From: Tersicoccus sp. Bi-70
GTDB lineage: Bacteria; Actinomycetota; Actinomycetes; Actinomycetales; Micrococcaceae
NCBI RefSeq assembly: GCF_001968825.1
Contig: NZ_MIEU01000011.1
Span: 310,001 to 374,000, forward strand
Direction: 5' to 3'
Length of the DNA stretch: 64,000 nucleotides
Under the pieces are notes generated by a model. That model saw nothing but the letters and a program-made list of their open reading frames with translations. It was not told the origin of the DNA and made no database searches. The translations under genes and the position numbers were made by a program. Shown here piece by piece: positions 49,700-56,827 of this stretch (position 1 is the stretch's first letter; each line of letters opens with the position of its first letter).

Positions 49700-50784
49700 C
49701 CTCCACCGTGCCCACCGTTCCGGCCACGCCCGCCATGTCCGCCACGTCCGACCTGGACGCCGTCCAGCGGCGGCTCACCGGCATCCGCCGTGCCGCCGGC
49801 CGGCAGTGGGCCCTCGTCGCCGGATCCCTCGGCCTGCTCGTCCTCGCGCTGTTCGCCTGCCGGGTGCTGCTCGGCGACTACACCGTCACCGTGCCGGACT
49901 TCTTCCGCCTGCTGGCCGGGGAGAACATCCCGGGGGCCCGGTTCATCGTGATGGAGTCGAAGCTGCCGCGCGCGCTGATGGGCCTGCTCACGGGGCTGTC
50001 CTTCGGGGCGGCCGGCGCCGTCTTCCAGACCATGCTCCGCAACCCGCTGGCGAGCCCCGACATCATCGGCGTGAGCCTCGGCTCCAGCGCCGGCGCGGTG
50101 ATCGCGATCGTGCTGATCGGCGGGACCGGTGCCCTGGTGCCGGTCGCGGCGCTGATCGGGGCGCTCGTCGTCGCGGCCGTGATCTTCCTGCTCTCCCGGC
50201 ACCAGTCCACCGCCGGCATCCGCATGGTGCTCGTGGGCATCGGCGTCGCCGCCCTGCTGCAGGCCGTGGTCGTGCAGCTGCTCTCGCGCACCGACATCTA
50301 CCGCGCCAACGACGCGCTGCAGTGGATCGTGGGCAGCCTGAACGGGGCGACGTGGGAGCGGCTGGCGCTGCTGGGCCTCGGCCTCGTGCTGGTGGCCCCG
50401 TTCCTCGCCGCCTGGGGCCGGCGCCTGCGCATCCTCCCGCTGGGGGACGACCTCGCCGCGGGGCTGGGGCTGGACGTGGAGCGCACCCGGCTCGCCCTGC
50501 TCGTCGTCGGCGTCGCCCTGACCGCGTTTCCGACCGCGGCCGCCGGGCCGATCTCCTTCATCGCCCTGCTGTCCGGCCCGATCGCCCGGCGCCTGAACGG
50601 GGGGCGCGCGACGATCGTGATCGCCGCCCTGGTCGGCGCCGCGATCGTGCTCGCCGCCGACTACGCCGCGGCCTACCTCATCCCCGGCACCGTGCTCCCG
50701 GTCGGCGTCCTGACCGGTGGGCTGGGTGCCCCCTTCATGCTGTGGCTGCTGCTCAGCCGCCGCGCCGGCGCGAGTGAGGGCTGA
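49696..50784 (+). CDS. Siderophore ABC transporter permease (FecCD family, 2)
   Basis: A 362-residue permease pairing with the preceding one. Signature SKLPRALMGLLTGLSFGAAGAVFQTMLRNPLA lies near residues 90-125, and AAGPISFIALLSGPIARRL near 280-300. About ten hydrophobic segments. The frame is open back to 47473, but the GTG at 49696 overlaps the upstream stop and gives the family length. Its 30-residue N-terminus is Thr/Pro/Ala-rich. Confidence 0.92.
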   Translation: MTSTVPTVPATPAMSATSDLDAVQRRLTGIRRAAGRQWALVAGSLGLLVLALFACRVLLGDYTVTVPDFFRLLAGENIPGARFIVMESKLPRALMGLLTGLSFGAAGAVFQTMLRNPLASPDIIGVSLGSSAGAVIAIVLIGGTGALVPVAALIGALVVAAVIFLLSRHQSTAGIRMVLVGIGVAALLQAVVVQLLSRTDIYRANDALQWIVGSLNGATWERLALLGLGLVLVAPFLAAWGRRLRILPLGDDLAAGLGLDVERTRLALLVVGVALTAFPTAAAGPISFIALLSGPIARRLNGGRATIVIAALVGAAIVLAADYAAAYLIPGTVLPVGVLTGGLGAPFMLWLLLSRRAGASEG

Positions 50785-50837
50785 CCATGAGGACGACGAC
50801 CCCGCCGACCCCCACCCCGCCGACCCGGGAGGAACCC

Positions 50838-52016
50838 ATGGCCGCTCCCACGCCTCCGCGCGCCGCCGCGACCGGCCCCACCGTTCGCCCCGTCGATCCG
50901 GGCACCAACCCGGACACCGACCCGGGCAACGAGACGAGCCTGCGCACGGATGCGGTGACGCTCGGCTACGACGGGCGGACCGTGGTCGACGGCCTGACCG
51001 TGGCGCTGCCGCCCGGCCGGATCACCGTGATCGTCGGCGCCAACGCGTGCGGCAAGTCCACCCTGCTGCGCGGGCTCTCCCGGCTGCTGAGCCCGCAGTC
51101 CGGCACCGTGCTGCTGGACGGCAAGGACGTGCACCGCTACCCGGCCAAGGAGCTCGCGCGCCGGGTCGGGCTGCTGCCTCAGTCGCCCACCGCCCCCGAG
51201 GCGGTCACCGCGGTGGACCTCGTCACCCGAGGCCGCTACCCGCACCAGGGCTTCTTCCAGCAGACCACCCAGCGGGACCGGGACGCCGTTGCCGAGGCGA
51301 TGGTCGTCACCGGCACCCTCGACCTCGCCGCCCGGCCCGTGGATGAGCTCTCCGGCGGGCAGCGGCAACGAGTGTGGATCGCGATGGCGCTGGCCCAGCA
51401 GACCGACGTCCTGCTGCTCGACGAGCCCACCACCTACCTGGACGTGACCCACCAGATCGAGGTGCTCGACCTGATCACGGACCTGAACCGGAGCCGGGGC
51501 ACGACGATCGTCCTCGTCCTGCACGACGTCAACCTCGCCAGCCGGTACGCGGACCACCTCATCGCCATGAAGGACGGCGCCGTCGTCGCCGAGGGGGCGC
51601 CCGCCGCCATCCTCACGGCCGAGCGGGTGCGCGACGTGTTCGGGCTGGAGGCCCGGGTGCTCACCGATCCGGTCAGCGGCACCCCGATGATCGTCCCGAT
51701 GGGCCGCCACCACCGACAGCACCGTCAGCACGGACAGCACGCACAGCACGCACAGCACGGGCTCGCGGCCCCGGACGCCGACGCCCCGGACGCCCCGGCT
51801 CCTGAGCGCGCACCGACCACCGAGCGCGCGGAACCGGGCGATGCCGTGTCCGGCGTCCCGTGGGCCATGCGCCGGCTCGGCGACGAGCAGACCGCCGACG
51901 ACACGATGCCCACGCCCCCACCAGCCCCGATGCCCACCGAGACCCACCCTGAGCCCACCACCGAGCCTTCCGCCGGTGCCGGTCCCACGCGACCCCACGA
52001 GGAAGTACGCCCATGA
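50838..52016 (+). CDS. Siderophore ABC transporter ATPase with His/Gln-rich tail
   Basis: A 392-residue FecE-type ATPase. The nucleotide-binding domain (about 30-285) has Walker A GANACGKST, signature LSGGQRQRVWIAMAL, Walker B VLLLDEPT and the switch histidine in LHDVNLAS. The tail (about 290-392) is unusual: a QHx triplet repeat (residues 294-308, His-rich) and then a Pro/Thr/Glu-rich low-complexity region. Canonical relatives end near residue 280. The ATG at 50838 has GGGAGG five bases upstream; an ATG at 50787 is a weaker alternative. The stop overlaps the next start (ATGA). Confidence 0.9.
   Translation: MAAPTPPRAAATGPTVRPVDPGTNPDTDPGNETSLRTDAVTLGYDGRTVVDGLTVALPPGRITVIVGANACGKSTLLRGLSRLLSPQSGTVLLDGKDVHRYPAKELARRVGLLPQSPTAPEAVTAVDLVTRGRYPHQGFFQQTTQRDRDAVAEAMVVTGTLDLAARPVDELSGGQRQRVWIAMALAQQTDVLLLDEPTTYLDVTHQIEVLDLITDLNRSRGTTIVLVLHDVNLASRYADHLIAMKDGAVVAEGAPAAILTAERVRDVFGLEARVLTDPVSGTPMIVPMGRHHRQHRQHGQHAQHAQHGLAAPDADAPDAPAPERAPTTERAEPGDAVSGVPWAMRRLGDEQTADDTMPTPPPAPMPTETHPEPTTEPSAGAGPTRPHEEVRP
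51718..51762 (+). repeat. 9-bp tandem repeat encoding QHx triplets
   Basis: Five units of pattern AGCACnnnn in tandem (51718, 51727, 51736, 51745, 51754); the third and fourth units are identical. In frame they encode repeated Gln-His-x. Confidence 0.9.
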
Positions 52017-53122
52017 CCGCCACGACCACGTCCGCTTCCCCGGTCGTCTCCGTCGACGCCGAGGTGATCGCCGTCCACGACCTGAGCCCGCACTACCGGC
52101 GGATCGTCTTCGGCGGCCCCGGCCTCGAGAACTTCGGACCCGACCGCGACCCCCTCGACCTGCGGATCAAACTGCTCATCCCGAGCCCGGGCCGGCCCGC
52201 CCCGATGCTCGAGGTGGGCGACGACGGGTGGTACCAGCGGTGGCTGGCGGCCGACCCCGACACCCGCGGCCAGATGCGCACCTACACGGTGCGGTCCGTG
52301 GACGACGCGCTCGACGACGCCGGGGTGCCGCAGCGGACGGTGACCATCGACTTCGTGCTGCACGGCACGCGGCCCGACGGCGCCACCGGAGCTGCCGGCG
52401 ATCCCGATGCTCCCGGAGCCCCGCACGATGCCGCGGGACCGGCGGCGCAGTGGGCCGCCGCGGCCCGGCCCGGGGACCGGCTGTGCCTGCTCGGCCCCCA
52501 TCGCGCGGCCGGCGGCCGGTCCGGCATCGAGTTCGATCCGGGGCCGGCCGAGCGGATCCTGCTTGTCGCGGACGAGACCGCGGTGCCGGCCGTGGCGTCG
52601 ATCCTCGCCAGCGGCCCCACCCAGACCGGCGACGTCTACCTCGAGGTGCCCACCACCGCCGACATCCTCGACCTGCCGTCGGTCCCGGGCATCACCGTGA
52701 CCTGGCTGGCCCGGGACGGCGCGGAGCACGGCGACCTGCTGATCGGCGCCGTCCGCAGCGCCCTCGGGCTGACCTGTGCGCACCGCGACTGCGGGGTGGA
52801 CTGCGTGCTGCTCGGTTACGCCGCCGACCACATGACGGTGGTGCCCGCCCCGCACGCCGACGCTGCCGAGGCGGTCATCGAGGCCCCCGACAGCCTGCTC
52901 TGGGAGACCCCGCAGTACTCGTCCGGCGGGGAGCCGCTCGAGGACGAGCCCGTCCCGGCGACCCCCGCGACGGCGGTGGTGGACGACCCGCTGTACGCGT
53001 GGATCGCGGGGGAGTCCGGCATGGTCAAGCACCTGCGCCGCTGCCTGGTGCGCGAGCGCGGCATGGAGCGGCACCGGGTGGCCTTCATGGGCTACTGGCG
53101 GCAGGGGGCGGCCCAGCACTGA
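52013..53122 (+). CDS. Siderophore-interacting protein (FAD-dependent ferric reductase family)
   Basis: A 369-residue protein of the SIP/ViuB family. The FAD-binding domain (about 10-180) has the flavin motif MRTYTVR, and GDRLCLLGPHR follows. The SIP C-terminal part includes ILLVADETAVPAVASIL and LRRCLVRERGMERHRVAFMGYWRQG. It frees iron by reducing the ferric-siderophore in the cytosol. An insert of about 50 residues (Ala/Asp-rich, around 120-150) separates the domains, and a second insert lies near 230-310. Overlaps the ATPase stop by four bases. Confidence 0.9.
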   Translation: MTATTTSASPVVSVDAEVIAVHDLSPHYRRIVFGGPGLENFGPDRDPLDLRIKLLIPSPGRPAPMLEVGDDGWYQRWLAADPDTRGQMRTYTVRSVDDALDDAGVPQRTVTIDFVLHGTRPDGATGAAGDPDAPGAPHDAAGPAAQWAAAARPGDRLCLLGPHRAAGGRSGIEFDPGPAERILLVADETAVPAVASILASGPTQTGDVYLEVPTTADILDLPSVPGITVTWLARDGAEHGDLLIGAVRSALGLTCAHRDCGVDCVLLGYAADHMTVVPAPHADAAEAVIEAPDSLLWETPQYSSGGEPLEDEPVPATPATAVVDDPLYAWIAGESGMVKHLRRCLVRERGMERHRVAFMGYWRQGAAQH

Positions 53123-53213
53123 CCCGGACCGGGGATCGGACCCAGTCCGCTTTCCCGTCAGCGCGACGCCCGCCCGTCCGGCGGCCGGTCTCGCGCAGCG
53201 CCTGGTCGGCATC

Positions 53214-53255
53214 CGGCCTGCCCGATACGCCGCCCAGGACGCGGCCTGCCCGATA
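53214..53255. repeat. Short direct repeat upstream of the kinase gene
   Basis: CGGCCTGCCCGATA occurs at 53214-53227 and 53242-53255, 28 bases apart, just before the kinase promoter. Role unknown. Confidence 0.8.
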
Positions 53256-53266
53256 AGGGTCCTCGG

Positions 53267-53272
53267 TAGGGT
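53267..53272 (+). promoter_or_regulatory. -10 element of a leaderless promoter (kinase)
   Basis: TAGGGT covers an upstream GTG (53271) and lies 7 bases before the GTG at 53280, which is therefore taken as the start. Confidence 0.6.
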
Positions 53273-53279
53273 GAGGCGC

Positions 53280-53978
53280 GTGCCCGTTCCCCTGGACCTC
53301 GACGCCGCGTTGCGCCGATTCGATGCCGCCGCCGGCACCGCGGTGGCCTCCGGCCGACGGCTGCTGCTCGGGCTCGCTGGTGCCCCCGGCGTCGGCAAGT
53401 CCACGCTCGCGGAGGAGCTCGTCGCGCGCGCCCGCGCCGCCCACGGGTCCGACGTCGCCGTCGTGCTACCCATGGACGGATTCCACCTGGCCAACGCGCT
53501 GCTGATCGCCCGCGGCAGCCGCGATCGCAAGGGCGCCCCGGACACCTTCGACGACGCCGGCTTCGCAGCGCTGCTCGCGCGCGTCCGCGATCAGCGCACC
53601 GGCACCGTCAGCAGGGCCGGCACCGGCACCGAGGAGGCGAGCGAGCGCACCGTCTACGCACCCCGGTTCGACCGCGAGCACGACGAGTCCATCGGCTCCG
53701 CGGTCGCGGTGCCCGCCGCCTGCGCCGTCGTCGTGGTCGAGGGCAACTACCTGCTCGCGTCCGACGGGGCGTGGCCCGAGGCGGCCCGCTGCCTCGACGA
53801 GGTGTGGCACCTGACGCTGCCCGAGGAGCAGCGGCACGAGCGGCTGATCGCCCGGCACGTGCGGCACGGGATGACGCCGGAGGCCGCCCGGGCCTGGGCG
53901 CTCGGCCCCGACGAGGCCAACGCGGCACTGATCGCCGCGGCCGGCGCCCGGGCCGACGTCGTCGTCACCCTCGACTGA
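53280..53978 (+). CDS. Nucleoside/pantothenate kinase-like P-loop protein
   Basis: A 232-residue P-loop kinase of the uridine kinase/CoaA-like group (annotated in relatives as nucleoside or nucleotide kinase family protein). Walker A is GAPGVGKST (about residue 38), followed by LPMDGFHLAN with the substrate Asp, and VVVEGNYLL as the later strand. The lid has EEQRHERLIARHVRHGM. The true substrate (panthothenate, uridine, fructose or other) cannot be decided. Probably leaderless, as the -10 is 7 bases from this GTG. Confidence 0.75.
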   Translation: MPVPLDLDAALRRFDAAAGTAVASGRRLLLGLAGAPGVGKSTLAEELVARARAAHGSDVAVVLPMDGFHLANALLIARGSRDRKGAPDTFDDAGFAALLARVRDQRTGTVSRAGTGTEEASERTVYAPRFDREHDESIGSAVAVPAACAVVVVEGNYLLASDGAWPEAARCLDEVWHLTLPEEQRHERLIARHVRHGMTPEAARAWALGPDEANAALIAAAGARADVVVTLD

Positions 53979-54043
53979 GCGGAACGGCGACTTAGTCGAA
54001 CGAGCGGAGCCACCCCGTGTCCCGGGGTGCGCGCTGCTGGTGG

Positions 54044-54049
54044 CAGACT
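54044..54049 (+). promoter_or_regulatory. Possible -10 of a leaderless promoter (SGNH hydrolase 2)
   Basis: CAGACT, 6 bases before the GTG at 54056; it differs from TAnnnT at the first base. Confidence 0.4.
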
Positions 54050-54055
54050 GGATCG

Positions 54056-54850
54056 GTGGTTGAACACGATGCTGAACACACCCGATTCGTGGCCCTGGGC
54101 GACTCCTTCACCGAGGGCGTCGGCGACCCGGACCCGTCCCTGCCGAACGGCGTGCGCGGCTGGGCCGACCGCGTGGCCGAGCAGCTCGCCCTGGCCGATC
54201 CGCGCACCGAGTACGCGAACCTCGCCATCCGCGGCCGGAAGCTGCGGGAGGTGGTCGAGGAGCAGATCGAGCCCGCCGTGGCGATGGCGCCGACCCTGGT
54301 GACCCTCTACGCGGGCGGCAACGACATCCTGCGGCCCCGCGTGGACATCGACGCGCTGATGGCCGGGTACGACGACGCCATCCGCCGTCTGCGGGCCACG
54401 GGAGCCGCCGTGCTGCTGTTCACCGGCTTCGACACCGTGGCCTCCCGGTTCTTCTCGGTCAACCGCGGGCGCACGGCGATCTACAACGAGCTGGTGCGCG
54501 AGGTGGCGGACCGGCACGGGGCGACCATCGTGGACTACTGGCGGTTCGACGAGTACGACGACCCGCGGATGTGGGACGTCGACCGGCTGCACATGTCCAC
54601 CCGCGGCCACATCACCATGGCCGGCCGCGTGCTCGACACGCTGCGCCGGGAGCACACCCTCGAGCAGGATCCGCTGCCCGCGCTGGTGCCGGTGCGCCGG
54701 CTCGACGCCGTCCGCGCCAACGTGCGCTGGACGCGCCAGCACGTGGGTCCGTGGGTGATGCGCCGGCTCCGGAACACGTCCTCGGGGAAGTACCTAGAGC
54801 CGCGCCGACCGGTGCCGACGCCGCTCGCGGTCACGCCGATTGCGCCCTGA
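54056..54850 (+). CDS. SGNH/GDSL hydrolase (copy 2)
   Basis: A 264-residue paralogue of the SGNH hydrolase at 29425. FVALGDSFTEGVGD is identical in both, as is LYAGGNDIL. The catalytic Asp/His block is WDVDRLHMSTRGH. No signal peptide. The GTG at 54056 is chosen by the nearby -10-like CAGACT and family start; an ATG at 54017 would add a Cys/Trp-rich stretch not seen in the paralogue. A strong hairpin follows. Substrate unknown. Confidence 0.86.
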   Translation: MVEHDAEHTRFVALGDSFTEGVGDPDPSLPNGVRGWADRVAEQLALADPRTEYANLAIRGRKLREVVEEQIEPAVAMAPTLVTLYAGGNDILRPRVDIDALMAGYDDAIRRLRATGAAVLLFTGFDTVASRFFSVNRGRTAIYNELVREVADRHGATIVDYWRFDEYDDPRMWDVDRLHMSTRGHITMAGRVLDTLRREHTLEQDPLPALVPVRRLDAVRANVRWTRQHVGPWVMRRLRNTSSGKYLEPRRPVPTPLAVTPIAP

Positions 54851-54917
54851 CGCCGTCGCTCGTACCTCGGCGCCTCCGTACCGGAGCGGCACAGCGTTCC
54901 GCTCCGGGACGTGAAAA

Positions 54918-54961
54918 GCCCCGACCGGGCACCATCGGGGGAAACGATGCCCGGCCGGGGC
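54918..54961 (+). terminator. Terminator after SGNH hydrolase 2
   Basis: 14-bp stem (54918-54931 with 54948-54961) with one A-C mismatch and a 16-base loop. A short A-run precedes it. Located 68 bases past the stop. Confidence 0.75.
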
Positions 54962-55127
54962 AGAACGGGGTCCATCGGCCGAGGCGGACATGCGGCGGTA
55001 ACTGGCCCTCACGATGACGTGGTTCCCGACCCGGCGGATGGAGATGGTGAGACCGACCGTCCCACCATCGAGGGAGATACTACCGATCATCCTGCGGCTC
55101 ACCAACCGGCTCGCCGCGGGCCCGGAT

Positions 55128-55156
55128 TTGCACAGGTTCGGCGCCCACCGTAGACT
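55128..55156 (+). promoter_or_regulatory. Promoter of the rpmB-rpmG-rpsN operon
   Basis: TTGCAC (55128-55133), 17-base spacer, TAGACT (55151-55156). The only near-consensus promoter seen here with the optimal spacing. Expected start about 55163, leaving a leader of about 240 bases. Confidence 0.7.
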
Positions 55157-55162
55157 TGATCG

Positions 55163-55401
55163 CTGTCGTAGGTGGAACCCACTGCTCGACACCAGATCTT
55201 CACCGTCTTCCCCGCGGCGAGGGGTCCGGATCGGCGTCCTGACGCCGATGTACCGGTCCGCCACGAGCGCCGCAGTCGTCAGGTGTCCATGGTGACGGGA
55301 CGCAATCAACCGCGCATGATCCGCCGACTCCGCGCACGCTCGCGTGCCGGTCGACGTGATTCCAGACAACTGCGTACCGTCCGAGCTATTTGGAGGAGAA
55401 C
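55163..55401 (+). promoter_or_regulatory. Structured 5' leader of rpmB operon
   Basis: About 240 untranslated bases between the promoter and the rpmB ATG. It contains ATCGGCGT-CCTG-ACGCCGAT (55230-55249), a perfect 8-bp hairpin, and several looser inverted repeats. Ribosomal protein operons are often autoregulated through such leaders; no known leader class was recognised. Confidence 0.45.
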
Positions 55402-55638
55402 ATGGCAGCGCACTGCCAGGTGACCGGAGCCCAGCCGGGTTTCGGCCACAGCATTTCGCACTCGCACCGTCGCACGAAGCGTCGGTTCGACCCGAACATC
55501 CAGAAGAAGCGTTACTGGGTCCCGTCGCTGCGCCGGACCGTGGTGCTCAATGTGAGCGCTCGCGGCATCAAGGTGATCGACGTGAAGGGTATCGACGCTG
55601 TCGTGGCCGACATCCGGGCGCGCGGGGAGAAGATCTGA
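55402..55638 (+). CDS. rpmB: 50S ribosomal protein L28 (cysteine-poor form)
   Basis: A 78-residue L28 with [29 protein letters not shown] at the start and [12 protein letters not shown] later. Only one cysteine remains, so the zinc-ribbon found in many L28 proteins is absent. GGAGGAG precedes the ATG. First gene of rpmB-rpmG-rpsN; rpmG begins one base after the stop. Confidence 0.93.
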   Translation: MAAHCQVTGAQPGFGHSISHSHRRTKRRFDPNIQKKRYWVPSLRRTVVLNVSARGIKVIDVKGIDAVVADIRARGEKI

Positions 55639-55639
55639 G

Positions 55640-55807
55640 ATGGCCAAAGACAAGGACGTTCGTCCGATCATCAAGCTGAAGTCCACCGCGGGCACCGGTT
55701 TCACCTACGTGACCCGCAAGAACCGGCGCAACGACCCGGACCGGATCACGCTGAAGAAGTACGACCCGGTCGTGCGCAAGCACGTCGAATTCCGAGAGGA
55801 GCGCTGA
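55640..55807 (+). CDS. rpmG: 50S ribosomal protein L33 (cysteine-free form)
   Basis: A 55-residue L33 ([18 protein letters not shown], then [14 protein letters not shown]). All four zinc cysteines are absent. The ATG at 55640 follows the L28 stop by one base; the ribosome site GGGGAGA lies inside the end of rpmB. The stop is at 55805-55807. Confidence 0.93.
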   Translation: MAKDKDVRPIIKLKSTAGTGFTYVTRKNRRNDPDRITLKKYDPVVRKHVEFREER

Positions 55808-55810
55808 CCC

Positions 55811-56116
55811 ATGGCCAAGAAGTCCAAGATCGCCCGCAACGAGCAGCGCAAGCTCGTCGTCGACCGCTTCGCGCAGAAGCGGCTCGAGCTGAAGAAGACC
55901 CTGGTCAACGAGAACGCGACCGCGGAGGAGCGTGAGGAGGCCCGTCTGGGTCTGCAGAAGCTTCCCCGGAACGCCTCGCCGATCCGCCTGCGCAACCGCG
56001 ACCAGATCGACGGTCGCCCCCGCGGCACCCTCCAGAAGTTCGGCATCTCCCGGGTGCGGTTCCGGGAGATGGCGCACCGCGGTGAGCTCCCCGGCGTCAC
56101 CAAGTCCTCCTGGTGA
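55811..56116 (+). CDS. rpsN: 30S ribosomal protein S14 (cysteine-free long form)
   Basis: A 101-residue S14 with [30 protein letters not shown] near the end. The CxxC zinc motif of short S14 is absent; the position of the usual Cys is Asp in [18 protein letters not shown] lies before the ATG. Three bases separate it from rpmG. A strong terminator follows 50 bases downstream. Confidence 0.93.
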   Translation: MAKKSKIARNEQRKLVVDRFAQKRLELKKTLVNENATAEEREEARLGLQKLPRNASPIRLRNRDQIDGRPRGTLQKFGISRVRFREMAHRGELPGVTKSSW

Positions 56117-56166
56117 CCTCTGGCAGCACCCTGCCGCGGCGGTGACGTGACGTCACCACCCGACCA

Positions 56167-56209
56167 ACGACGAAGGCCCGTCAGCACCTCGCTGGCGGGC
56201 CTTCGTCGT
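56167..56209 (+). terminator. Terminator of the rpmB-rpmG-rpsN operon
   Basis: 19-bp stem (56167-56185 with 56191-56209) including one G-U-type pair, loop ACCTC. Strong and 50 bases past the rpsN stop. Confidence 0.88.
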
Positions 56210-56304
56210 GCCCGCACCCCTCCGGACGGTTCGCCGAGTGGAGAATGGCGGAAAATCAAGGCAGTTCGGGGGTCGAAACCACCGGAACGGCGTGCACCGG
56301 CTGG

Positions 56305-56310
56305 TAGGTT
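56305..56310 (+). promoter_or_regulatory. -10 element upstream of the HU gene
   Basis: TAGGTT, about 78 bases before the HU ATG, which has its own AGGAGG ribosome site. Confidence 0.45.
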
Positions 56311-56387
56311 GGCCGATGAGTGGCGACCCGACGGGCCGCCGCGAGCAACCGAACGAGAACCCGATCGAGCAACAGGAGGCCAGACGT

Positions 56388-56669
56388 ATGGCTAAGAATC
56401 GCAGTGAACTGGTGGCCGAGGTCGCCGAGAAGGCCGGCACCACCCAGACCGCGGTGAACGGTGTCCTCGACGCCCTGTTCGACGTCTTCTCCTCGTCCGT
56501 CAAGAGCGGCGAGAAGATCACGATCCCGGGTTGGCTGGCCGTCGAGCGCACCGAGCGCGCCGCCCGTACCGGTCGCAACCCGCAGACGGGTGAGACCATC
56601 CAGATCGCCGCCGGCCACAGCGTCAAGCTGACCGCGGGCAGCAAGCTGAAGGCTGCTGCCTCCAAGTGA
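56388..56669 (+). CDS. hup: HU family DNA-binding protein
   Basis: A 93-residue HU protein with VAEVAEKAGTTQTAVNGVLDALFD, the GWLAVERTERAARTGRNPQTGE beta-arm and a C-terminal Lys/Ala tail typical in size for the short actinobacterial HU (no long PAKKA extension). It binds and bends DNA in the nucleoid. The frame opens at 56208, but the ATG at 56388 after AGGAGGCC is the family start. Two hairpins follow. Confidence 0.93.
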   Translation: MAKNRSELVAEVAEKAGTTQTAVNGVLDALFDVFSSSVKSGEKITIPGWLAVERTERAARTGRNPQTGETIQIAAGHSVKLTAGSKLKAAASK

Positions 56670-56677
56670 TCTCCCGG

Positions 56678-56698
56678 CCGCGGCGCACCGCCGCGGCA
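56678..56698 (+). terminator. Terminator after the HU gene
   Basis: GCCGCGGCG-CAC-CGCCGCGGC, 9-bp perfect stem, 3-base loop, 9 bases past the stop. A second weaker hairpin (about 56704-56742, CGAGGCGGGG / CCCCGTCTCG) follows. Confidence 0.75.
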
Positions 56699-56827
56699 GG
56701 ACGACGAGGCGGGGACGACCGATGACGGTCGGCCCCGTCTCGCTCCGTGTCCGGGCCCGGATGACGCCGGATGTGGCGTGCGTCGCCCGTTTTCCGGCCG
56801 ACGGTCCCGGTGACGGACAATGGAGGC

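Larger units (their letters stand above)
54851..55401. other. Long intergenic region before rpmB
   Basis: 551 bases. Left: terminator 54918-54961. Middle: no gene; the frames here have no protein-like composition. Right: consensus-like promoter 55128-55156 and a 5' leader of about 240 bases that holds at least one perfect hairpin (55230-55249). Confidence 0.6.

Noticed and set aside
55100-55401. Zur box before rpmB
   Set aside because: No TGA...TCA-type dyad with A/T core was seen in the promoter or leader.
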